DNA of 64,000 bases from Stentor roeselii (lineage: Eukaryota; Ciliophora; Heterotrichea; Heterotrichida; Stentoridae): the NCBI GenBank assembly GCA_006503475.1, contig RSEH01000032.1:124001-188000 (forward strand), given 5' to 3'. Under the pieces are notes generated by a model. It was not told where the DNA came from. It ran no database searches and worked only from the letters and a program-made list of their open reading frames with translations. The position numbers were made by a program, and so were the translations under genes. Positions 51,615 through 59,010 of this stretch are shown one piece after another (position 1 is the first letter of the stretch; each line of letters begins with the position of its first letter).

Positions 51615-52232
51615 ATGAAAATGTTGATCATATTTCTATCAATTCCAGGATTTCTCTGCAGTCAACTCCAGCCGATCCCGACATATCAAGACGGTTTCCC
51701 TCTTGGTTCTCCATCAGCGAACGTGACACTTGACGTGTTTTACGACCACTTATGTGACGGTTCAGCTGCTTCATGGCCGAGTCTTTTCACTTACTGGGAA
51801 CAGAGCCAGTCATGGCTGAGACTGATGATCCACATATTCCCTCTTCCTTATCATTACTACACCTACAGCGTGTCACGTGCAGGAAGGTTCATCCAACTGG
51901 CCTACCCTGCGAATTTCACGTCTTTTCTCAGCTGGATGTTTCTTCACCAGAGCAAATATCTCAGTGCTGCGGAGGCTTGGAATCAGAAGACTCTTTACAC
52001 TTATTTGGCTCAAGACACCCAGACTGCCACTGGAGTTCCTTTCAGTTTGACTGAAGCAGCACTTTCAAATAGCACTTATGACTATAACTTGAGAATCAGC
52101 TGGAAGTACGCGGCTAGCAAAGGAATCACAGGCACTCCACAGTTCATGGTTAATGGAATTTGGACTCCCAGTGCTTCGAACTGCGACACTGTTCAATGTT
52201 GGAGTGATTTCTTTGATGGGATTTTTAGTTAG
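51615..52232 (+). CDS. Secreted thioredoxin-fold (DSBA-like) protein without CxxC
   Basis: 205 aa, single exon, signal peptide MKMLIIFLSIPGFLCSQ. The remainder matches a DSBA/thioredoxin-like module: the first strand ends DVFYDHLCDGSAASWP, where DSBA would have a CxxC (here only a single Cys in the second half), and it keeps the cis-Pro loop GITGTPQFMVNG and a late Cys (QCWSDFFD). Loss of the redox motif suggests a binding or assembly role rather than disulfide catalysis. Confidence 0.68.
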   Translation: MKMLIIFLSIPGFLCSQLQPIPTYQDGFPLGSPSANVTLDVFYDHLCDGSAASWPSLFTYWEQSQSWLRLMIHIFPLPYHYYTYSVSRAGRFIQLAYPANFTSFLSWMFLHQSKYLSAAEAWNQKTLYTYLAQDTQTATGVPFSLTEAALSNSTYDYNLRISWKYAASKGITGTPQFMVNGIWTPSASNCDTVQCWSDFFDGIFS

Positions 52233-52286
52233 ATTAAAAGATGAGGAAGTTTTAGTTATTATTTAAAGACAGGAATTAAGTAATTA

Positions 52287-52901
52287 TTAGTTCGCTCTTA
52301 GCAAGTTCTGGTCAAACTTTAGTCCATACGGCCCAGAACTGTACTCGAAAGCCTTGATGCCTTTATTAACGGCACTGTAAGGCACTTTGTTATGTCCCTT
52401 GACCTCAAAAGCGGAAACTGGAGTTTTGACATACATGAAACTTTGTTCACTGTCACTTCCATCAGGACTTATGCTGAGTCTAAAGCCTTTAATCTGTTTA
52501 CTCCTGAACAAAGGAAATCGATACGAGTCATGATCCTCAGGGTTCCTTTTGTAAGTCGGCAGTCCAATCAAAGCACTTTTATTCGGATAATGCGTCGGAT
52601 TCACTTCAGGCTCCAGAAAAGCCGGCCGAAAGTTATTAGAACCAACAGAAATCGGCCTTTTTCCTGAATTTCTACAAGAGTCAAACCTTGGAATGTTAAA
52701 ATTCGAAGGCGTGTTCATATTTCTTCCTCTAAGCCGGTCTTGGTTCACAAGAGACTTTTTAGAAGACTTTTGAATCACAGGCTTTCCAGAGGTTTCCTTT
52801 AAATTAGCGAGTTTTGAGTAGGAATTAGGAAAAACTTTCGTTTGGATTTCTCGTGAGTGGCCTGTTGAGAAATGCTTTCGCGTGTTGCCTACGTCGTTCA
52901 T
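52287..52901 (-). CDS. Uncharacterised low-complexity protein, 204 aa
   Basis: Single exon. Asn/Ser/Lys-rich with short aromatic segments (FRPAFLEPEVNPTHYPNKSA, GSDSEQSFMYVKTP). No domain recognised. It follows a coiled-coil gene on the same strand with 21 bp between coding ends, the kind of tight tandem spacing seen several times here. The start follows tttataataattcaaaATG. Confidence 0.5.
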   Translation of the reverse strand: MNDVGNTRKHFSTGHSREIQTKVFPNSYSKLANLKETSGKPVIQKSSKKSLVNQDRLRGRNMNTPSNFNIPRFDSCRNSGKRPISVGSNNFRPAFLEPEVNPTHYPNKSALIGLPTYKRNPEDHDSYRFPLFRSKQIKGFRLSISPDGSDSEQSFMYVKTPVSAFEVKGHNKVPYSAVNKGIKAFEYSSGPYGLKFDQNLLRAN

Positions 52902-52922
52902 TTTGAATTATTATAAAGAAGG

Positions 52923-53345
52923 TTAGGGAAACTTGAATGAAATTTCGTTGTAACTCCTTTCACGGGCTATCTTTCGAGTCGACTCCGGCTGTGAAGGCCG
53001 CAAGGTGCTCAGCTCTTGATCGACTAAGGAAAGTTTATTTGTTAAGTCGTGCTTTTCTTTTCGAAGTTTGATGATTTCTTGAACTTCTGATGAGAGAAAT
53101 GATTTGATTTTAGTTAGTTCTTCTGTTATACTTGTCACTAGTTGAGAGTCTTTTGATGATTGGGTCTTGTTGAAGACTGAGCTAAAATTTTGAAGCATTT
53201 TTAACTTTTGGTTCTCTTTTTCGAGAGAAGAACAGAGAGTTTCTTGCTTTTCGATGGACTCTTGGATTTTTTCGAGTTGTTGTAAAAGTTCTAAGTTTTC
53301 TTGGGTGATCGTTTTTTTTGGAGCTTTTGAAGCTGCAGGTCTCAT
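52923..53345 (-). CDS. Coiled-coil protein, 140 aa
   Basis: Single exon, TAG/TAA-type stop close to the neighbouring start. A coiled coil runs from about residue 18 to 120 (QENLELLQQLEKIQESIEKQ and TEELTKIKSFLSSEVQEIIK are characteristic), with disordered ends. Probably a structural or adaptor protein; partner unknown. The start follows ctaataaaaATG. Confidence 0.55.
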   Translation of the reverse strand: MRPAASKAPKKTITQENLELLQQLEKIQESIEKQETLCSSLEKENQKLKMLQNFSSVFNKTQSSKDSQLVTSITEELTKIKSFLSSEVQEIIKLRKEKHDLTNKLSLVDQELSTLRPSQPESTRKIARERSYNEISFKFP

Positions 53346-53608
53346 TTTTATTAGATGGTTTGTGGATTGGAATGTTTTAGGAAGGTTTAGAGGGAGATAA
53401 GGAAGAAGTTGTAGAAGTTTTTACTGAAGATAAGAGAGTTAATTTCATTGATCAAGTGATTGATGATTAAGAAATATTTTGATGTAAATGTGTTTGATTA
53501 ATCTTTTGTTATTATCGTAATTTTCATGATTTCTGCAAAATTCTTGATTTTTTGATCATTCTAAATAAATAATCTGTCCACCATTCCAATATCAACTATT
53601 ATTCCATC

Positions 53609-54886
53609 ATGAAACTAAAACCTTTACCTTCAACAACTACTCTTCAAGGCACTCGATTACTTTCTCAATTTTCTTTCACCAAAAGCCTAAAAGACCAACA
53701 TTCAACCTTCTCCAAAAAGAAATCAAAGCTAAAAACCCTAAAAAAAGGTAAAAGTTTAAGCATCTGTCCAAAAACATTCTCATTAAGTTCAGAGGTTACT
53801 TCTGATTACCTGAAATCTAAAAGGTACTCAATTTTCCTCAAAGAAACCAAACAAGACATGCGAAAAACAATGCCAAGCCTTCCAACCTCATCTTCATCTT
53901 CTCGAGAACCTTCTCGATTGTCTATGACCAAAACATCAGCGAACCTCGAATTAAAGTCATTGAAATCCCAGGACTATTCAAGCGACCCTCAGTCCTTTTT
54001 TGCTGCTTCAAAGCAGTTCAAATCAACTGAAATAGTTCAAGACTTGGAAAGTGAATATAGAACAAAACTTGGAAGCTTTACTGTTTTTAGTAGTCATGAA
54101 GAAGAAAATTTTAAAAGTTATTATTTTGAACAGCAGAGCAAAGTTTCTGTTACGACTCAATTGAAACTTCAGGAAGAATTGAAAAACATGAAATTGCCTT
54201 GCTCGATGACTGGATCTATTTTTCTTATGTTTAAAGCTTCGAATATAGGGAAAATGAGAGCTTTAATATCGGGAAAACCGGAAAGTCCTTTTGCTGATGG
54301 ATTGTTTTTGTTTGATATTTTTATTCCTGATGGATATCCTGAGATACCTCCCCTATTACTCTTCAGAACAAGCAACAATACAAACTTCTCATTTCATCCT
54401 GACCTGCTTCAAAACGGTTCAATAATTTCCAATCTTCTAAACACACAACTTTCAGGTCCCAACGGCTGGTCAAACAGATGCACCTTATCCCAAGTTCTCC
54501 TTCACATCCAATCAAAAATCCTAAGCAATTCCTATCCAATTTCTCCTCAACCCTCTGAAAAAGACTCAAAGTTATTAAACCTTCTGCATAAATTCGAAGT
54601 ACGAGTAGGAAACATCGAAAACGCAATAATCCCGATGATTCTCTTCCCATCTTCCGGTTTCGAAAAAGCGATTTTCTTTCACTTTTCCTTAAAATACAAA
54701 GAAATCCTCGAAAGAGTCCAAATCTGGATAAACGAGTCAGTTTTCTACGAAAAAAGAAAAGACCTTTCCTCTCAAAACCCGAAAACCAGAAGTCTTCTAG
54801 ACTCAGATGCTTTAAAGTTATTCCAAAAGCTTCACTTAAGACTTTGCCAAGTAATCGACAACTCATTTCTAAGAAATAATTTCTGA
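53609..54886 (+). CDS. Protein with a catalytically dead UBC (E2-like) domain
   Basis: 425 aa, single exon, TGA stop. After about 170 disordered basic residues (KKKSKLKTLKKGKS) comes a UBC fold of BIRC6/UBE2O type: MRALISGKPESPFADGLFLF, DIFIPDGYPEIPPLLLF, then FHPDLLQNGSIISNLLNTQL and GWSNRCTLSQVLLHIQSKIL. In active E2s the corresponding stretch is NGKVCLSLLNTW with the catalytic Cys; here that position is Ile273, and no nearby Cys can substitute. It is thus a UEV-like, non-conjugating ubiquitin-binding relative. A conserved helical C-terminal region of about 100 residues follows. Convergent with the Rab gene, 8 bp away. Confidence 0.75.
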   Translation: MKLKPLPSTTTLQGTRLLSQFSFTKSLKDQHSTFSKKKSKLKTLKKGKSLSICPKTFSLSSEVTSDYLKSKRYSIFLKETKQDMRKTMPSLPTSSSSSREPSRLSMTKTSANLELKSLKSQDYSSDPQSFFAASKQFKSTEIVQDLESEYRTKLGSFTVFSSHEEENFKSYYFEQQSKVSVTTQLKLQEELKNMKLPCSMTGSIFLMFKASNIGKMRALISGKPESPFADGLFLFDIFIPDGYPEIPPLLLFRTSNNTNFSFHPDLLQNGSIISNLLNTQLSGPNGWSNRCTLSQVLLHIQSKILSNSYPISPQPSEKDSKLLNLLHKFEVRVGNIENAIIPMILFPSSGFEKAIFFHFSLKYKEILERVQIWINESVFYEKRKDLSSQNPKTRSLLDSDALKLFQKLHLRLCQVIDNSFLRNNF

Positions 54887-54894
54887 TTAGATAA

Positions 54895-55512
54895 TTAGTT
54901 ACTTTTACAACACCCACTCGATTTGATTTCTCTTTTGACTTGAGGAGTTTTGACGATGACTCCGACGTTTTGAGCGTTGAGGTCGATTGACCCGTCCTTG
55001 ATCTTATTAAGGATTTTCAAGGCAGTGGCTTCGAAGGCTTCAGAAATATTTTCTCCTAGATAAGCGCTGGTCTCCATGAAGCCGATGTTGTTGTCCTTTG
55101 CGAATCGTTCTCCTTCTTCGACGCTGACGACTCGGGTCTGTTCCAAGTCGGATTTATTCCCGATGAGTGTCACGGAGAGTCCTGGGTTGCCGTGTAAATA
55201 AGCTTCAGACAGCCATTCAGAGACATGGTTGAAACTATCTCGACGAGTGATGTCGTAGACTAATAAACACCCGGCAGCTGACCTGTAATAAGCTCTGGTG
55301 ATGCTTTTGAATGACTCTGAACCTGCTGTATCCCAGATCTGCAGCTTTATCTTGGTACCCTCGCAGTCGACTATCTTGGAACCGAACTCTACTCCGATAG
55401 TTAGGTCGTGCTCGGGCCGAAAACCACGCTCGATGAAGTTCAGCATGATGCAGGACTTTCCCACTGCCGCGTCTCCGATAATGATGAACTTGAACTGGTA
55501 ACTATGAGACAT
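54895..55512 (-). CDS. Rab2-like small GTPase with Ser at the catalytic Gln position
   Basis: 205 aa, single exon. All GTPase motifs are in order: GDAAVGKS (P-loop), LTIGVEFG, WDTAGSESF, YYRSAAGCLLVYDITRRDSF, NKSD and ETSA. Switch and hypervariable details are closest to Rab2. In the WDTAGQ motif, the Gln is Ser65, which should slow intrinsic GTP hydrolysis, as Q-to-L changes do in Ras-family proteins. The C-terminus ends SSGCCKSN, a CC-based prenylation signal. In animals Rab2 acts in ER-Golgi and lysosome trafficking. Confidence 0.85.
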   Translation of the reverse strand: MSHSYQFKFIIIGDAAVGKSCIMLNFIERGFRPEHDLTIGVEFGSKIVDCEGTKIKLQIWDTAGSESFKSITRAYYRSAAGCLLVYDITRRDSFNHVSEWLSEAYLHGNPGLSVTLIGNKSDLEQTRVVSVEEGERFAKDNNIGFMETSAYLGENISEAFEATALKILNKIKDGSIDLNAQNVGVIVKTPQVKREIKSSGCCKSN

Positions 55513-55537
55513 TTATTTTTTCAATAAATTAACTAGA

Positions 55538-56725
55538 CTAAGGATGTCTCGGTCCCAAACATTGACTATATGACTCAGAATGTCTTGAAAAAACGATATC
55601 ATCACGCTGATGTATATGCACCTTCGAAAATGCTCTACTTTTCAACGATGAAATATCGAAAAACTTATAATCTACTGAAAAAATAACACTGAACCCTTTC
55701 AAATACCTCGAGTAAGTCAAAATGTGAGAAAAATCCGAATTGTTTTCCAATGAATCCGCTTCGAACACCCAGTTTTCTTCATGCAGGTAGCTTGAAGGGA
55801 TTTTTGATAACCCTTGCAGCAAGACATGAGGCACTGGAAGGCTCGGGTCTTGCATTTTCATATCTTTGTAGGTCTCTTTGAACTCCAGCACTGCTCGAAT
55901 ATCTGTCAGGTCCAGTTTACAACTCGCTGAAAGGCTGCTAAAGCCAATAAAAATCAAACTGATCACTGCTGTTACTGTCAAAATCACGTCAACTACGTCG
56001 TTTTTCGATTTGAATCCTGTTCTTTTTAATCATTACAGTTTGCTCAGACCCCAAGCGGATAGGCATGTCAGATAGGGAAGTAAAAATGTGCTTGTGTGGA
56101 AAGGACTGAAAAATAACAGGAAAAATGGATGGATTAAGGCAAAGTTGAATAGTCTTGTGTCAAAAGACACCCTTGATGTAAATACGAAAAAACCTGAAAA
56201 GAGCAAAATCGGGCTAAGCTCTTGAAAAATAAAGTAATTTTCACTAGAAAAGCTAGAATATTCAGAAGTTTTAAATAAGGATAAGAAATATAGCATCAGG
56301 ATCAGGATTGACTTTATTTTTAAGTTTTTTAAGAGATAAGAACAGAAAAAACTCCCTAGAAGGAAGTCAAAGTTCGACTTTAATAAACGGGTTGCGTTGA
56401 AACTAGAAGAAAATTGAAGAGAAATCAGGATTATGTAACATTTTCCTGTGTCTTTTCCGAGAGAGTCTGAAATCGCTTTTGAGGTGTTTAAGCAGATTAA
56501 TAGGAAGATGGTCAAAAGGGTTAATCGAATCAGTATCAATAAACCGAAATCTCCGAGTTTTTGAGCTGAAAGCTTTAAATAAAGAGGAAGATTTTCACAA
56601 TACCCAGAGTCGAATAGACAGTTGTGGATATTACTTAGGAGATGCTCTTCGTAAATAATGAAAGGAGCGATAACTGCATAGTAAATCTGCACAAGTATTA
56701 AAAGTGTTATCCACTTATTTATCAT
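55538..56725 (-). CDS. Polytopic membrane protein, possible GT22/ALG12-like mannosyltransferase
   Basis: Exons 56725-56037 and 56021-55538 around gtaatgattaaaaag (56022-56036); 390 aa. ATG at 56725 is chosen because it is directly preceded by ttataATG and starts the protein MINKWITLLIL; an upstream in-frame ATG (56749) exists. It has about eight to nine hydrophobic segments in the first exon; the second exon codes for one more helix and a soluble C-terminal part. The pattern (EEHLLSNIHNCLFDS, R followed by a helix, FNATRLLKSNFDFLLGS) is loosely that of dolichol-P-mannose-using GT22 proteins such as ALG12. It is well short of the usual length. Tentative. Confidence 0.45.
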
Positions 56726-56811
56726 TATAATAAAGAGTAAATGCACCATCTGGTGATGATCAATAAAGAACCTCCAACCTCCTACAAAATCAAAACACTA
56801 CAAAATTTACA

Positions 56812-57558
56812 TTAATTCAGAATTCTAAGCCGAAGGCCAGCGGGACTAATTCCTTTCCTGATTAAAAACAAGTCAAATTCCTGATAAATTGTCAAGATGA
56901 GTTTTTCAGCAGCATGACAAGCGAGTGTAAAAATCTCAAGGTACTTAGAACTAACACAAAGATGCAAAGGTTCTTCACTTTCCTCAGCAGCAGGTCCTTC
57001 TTTATACCCAGAGCCTTTTCCCCTGAGCCTAAGTTTGACAGAGTGATTTTCTTTAACCTGTGAAGTGCATTCTTCAATGATTTTCTTCATATTCCTGCCT
57101 TTCGGGCCAATGATACGTCTGGAGACCTGAAATTCCTGACAGTTGTCAACGTCAATAAGAAACTTTCTTGTATATTTATACTCCGCTATGCAAATCAACG
57201 AGTCCACCTTCGGAACAGTTTTCGATAAAGGGACCCTTCCCCAAGACACCGTCAAAGTCAAGTTGAGTTCTTGGATAAATTTGTTGTTCAGGGCTTTTTG
57301 AGCGAAAAAGGCTGAATTGATTGACTTGAATACAACACTTGCTTCTTTCGTCTTCACTGAGACTGATACGACTTCTCCGAAATAAGAAAAAAGCTTTTCC
57401 AGGTCTGAGTGGTCGAAGATGAATGCTGGGGACCCTGGGCTTTGAAGAGTTGATATCGTGAGACTTGGCACCAGAGGAATGCCTTGGGACTCCAGTTCCG
57501 CTGATATAAAAGGGACGAGGTCAAGGGCAGAAATCGTTTCGTGTAATGAATGAAACAT
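56812..57558 (-). CDS. RRM-KH domain RNA-binding protein (paralog 1)
   Basis: 248 aa, single exon. Residues about 36-105 form an RRM-like fold (FDHSDLEKLFSYFGEVVSVS, a strand, then LTVSWGRVP); residues about 120-195 a KH-like module, with RRIIGPKGRNMKKIIEEC as the GxxG loop in context, followed by VKLRLRGKGSGY. The C-terminal 40 residues have the helix-loop LFLIRKGISPAGLRLRIL. The gene at 62619-63431 has the same architecture and the corresponding motifs (KILGAKGCNFKKIVEIC and EIQGTNPGDLRIRKL), so these two are diverged paralogs. Probable RNA-binding regulators; target unknown. Confidence 0.72.
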   Translation of the reverse strand: MFHSLHETISALDLVPFISAELESQGIPLVPSLTISTLQSPGSPAFIFDHSDLEKLFSYFGEVVSVSVKTKEASVVFKSINSAFFAQKALNNKFIQELNLTLTVSWGRVPLSKTVPKVDSLICIAEYKYTRKFLIDVDNCQEFQVSRRIIGPKGRNMKKIIEECTSQVKENHSVKLRLRGKGSGYKEGPAAEESEEPLHLCVSSKYLEIFTLACHAAEKLILTIYQEFDLFLIRKGISPAGLRLRILN

Positions 57559-57715
57559 TTATACCCCCCAATGTTTAGGCATCAATTATTGTTAGAGTGC
57601 TCAAAGCACCTACTGTCATTTGCCTCAACGTCTGAAGGCTTAGTTAGAATGTTGTGAGTTGGTTTATTGGATAGCCATTCATCAGATCTTTCATCTCTTC
57701 AACTTTCATATAAAA

Positions 57716-58585
57716 ATGTTCACTCCTAATAGAGCCCCAGGGTATTTCGATAATGTGCGAAATGCGGATTCTCTGAGAAAAGTACCGTCTTTTGACCCAG
57801 AACCGAAATCAATGCTCTCATATCCTCCTTATTTTGAGCAGTATCCTCCTATCTACGCTCCGAGAATGAATATGGACTATAACCAAGGGTACATCGGATC
57901 TGCTGAGTTTGAGTCTTCTGAAGATTTCCCGTCACTGATCACTTCCAGGCCTCCAGGGTTTTCAAATGAAGACTTTTACCCGCCTCCAGGTTTTTCAAAG
58001 CCTTTAAAGACAAAAGCGCCTAACCCTAACGCAGTGAGTTTCATTCCAAGTTACCTGGCAGGTCCTCCACAGAGAGATGAGAAGGAAGAGCTAGAGTCTA
58101 AAGAATACGGCATTCGAGGAGTGCTTCCTCTACAAAAGAATTTACCTGAAGACAAAAAAATCTTGGCCAACGGAAAAGACTTGAGTTTAGAGCTGAATAA
58201 GAAAAATCATGAAAACCTTTGCAGTTATTTTCATAGTGCGTTGATTGATAAGGAAATTGATAATTTTGAATCACCTGAATTTACCTTGCCTCAGTCTTAT
58301 TACATTTCCAAACCGATTTTAAAGCAGAAAATGGTTAAACAGTACCAGGATGGCACTTTGTTTTATATATTTTACTCTATGCCTGGAGAGTACTTGCAAA
58401 GTATTGTCGCGGATTTGCTGTATCAGAGAAATTGGGTTTATGACCCGCAGAAACAGGCTTGGTTCTCGTGCAATGCTGGGGAATGGAAAACTTTTGACAT
58501 TAACAAGTTCGATATTGTTTCAACACAGGTTCAAACTGGCCCATTTTTAACGAAAGATGAGGTGACTGTGAAACAGAGGACTTAG
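57716..58585 (+). CDS. NOT2: NOT2/CNOT2-like subunit of the CCR4-NOT complex
   Basis: 289 aa, single exon, TAG stop. The first 150 residues are Pro/Tyr-rich and disordered. The C-terminal 100 residues are a NOT box: LQKQYQxGTLFYIFY-like VKQYQDGTLFYIFYSMPGEYL, ADLLYQRNWVYDPQKQAWF, and the ending FDIVSTQVQTGPF. This is the conserved C-terminal domain of NOT2/NOT3/NOT5 proteins; the arrangement with no coiled coil N-terminus and GxFxYDPQxxxWF fits NOT2 best. CCR4-NOT deadenylates mRNA. The start follows catataaaaATG. Confidence 0.75.
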   Translation: MFTPNRAPGYFDNVRNADSLRKVPSFDPEPKSMLSYPPYFEQYPPIYAPRMNMDYNQGYIGSAEFESSEDFPSLITSRPPGFSNEDFYPPPGFSKPLKTKAPNPNAVSFIPSYLAGPPQRDEKEELESKEYGIRGVLPLQKNLPEDKKILANGKDLSLELNKKNHENLCSYFHSALIDKEIDNFESPEFTLPQSYYISKPILKQKMVKQYQDGTLFYIFYSMPGEYLQSIVADLLYQRNWVYDPQKQAWFSCNAGEWKTFDINKFDIVSTQVQTGPFLTKDEVTVKQRT

Positions 58586-58793
58586 GTTTAATGTAATTAA
58601 TAGTGAATAGGAATGGTGGGTTGGGGAAGTTTGGATTGATTTTTATTGGGGTTAGATTATCATTTTTTGAATATTTTTTTAAAGACTGATGATAATAAGT
58701 TAATTTTTATTTTAGTTATTTTTCAAACATTTCATTGATAAGACTTTGATTATTCGCAGCCTAAAGACACTAAACTAAAAAAAAAAATCAAAT

Positions 58794-59010
58794 CCGAATC
58801 AATCTGAATCCTACTTAAATTTTTAAAATTCATCAGGTTTAACTTCAAAAACATACAAAATCCTATCCAAATCAATCTTAATCCTACTTAAATTTTTAAA
58901 ATTCATCAGTTTTAACTTCAAAAACATACAAAATCCTATCCAAATCAATCTTAATCCTACTTAAATTTTAATAAAGTCATCAGGTTTAACATCAAAAACA
59001 TACAACGGCA
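58794..59010 (-). repeat. 73-nt tandem duplications of the downstream gene's 3' end
   Basis: Three copies in a period of exactly 73 nt: the last is the true C-terminal coding end of the minus-strand gene (encoding YVFDVKPDDFIKI), and two more follow it downstream at about 58811-58883 and 58884-58956. Each extra copy still encodes a recognisable tail (YVFEVKPDEF) with its own stop codon in frame. The unit is not a multiple of three, so they are not exon repeats but partial gene duplications trailing the gene. Confidence 0.85.

Noticed and set aside
56726-56749. Upstream ATG for the GT22-like membrane protein
   Set aside because: The internal ATG at 56725 is directly preceded by ttata and gives a better N-terminus; the extra 8 residues cannot be excluded but are less likely.
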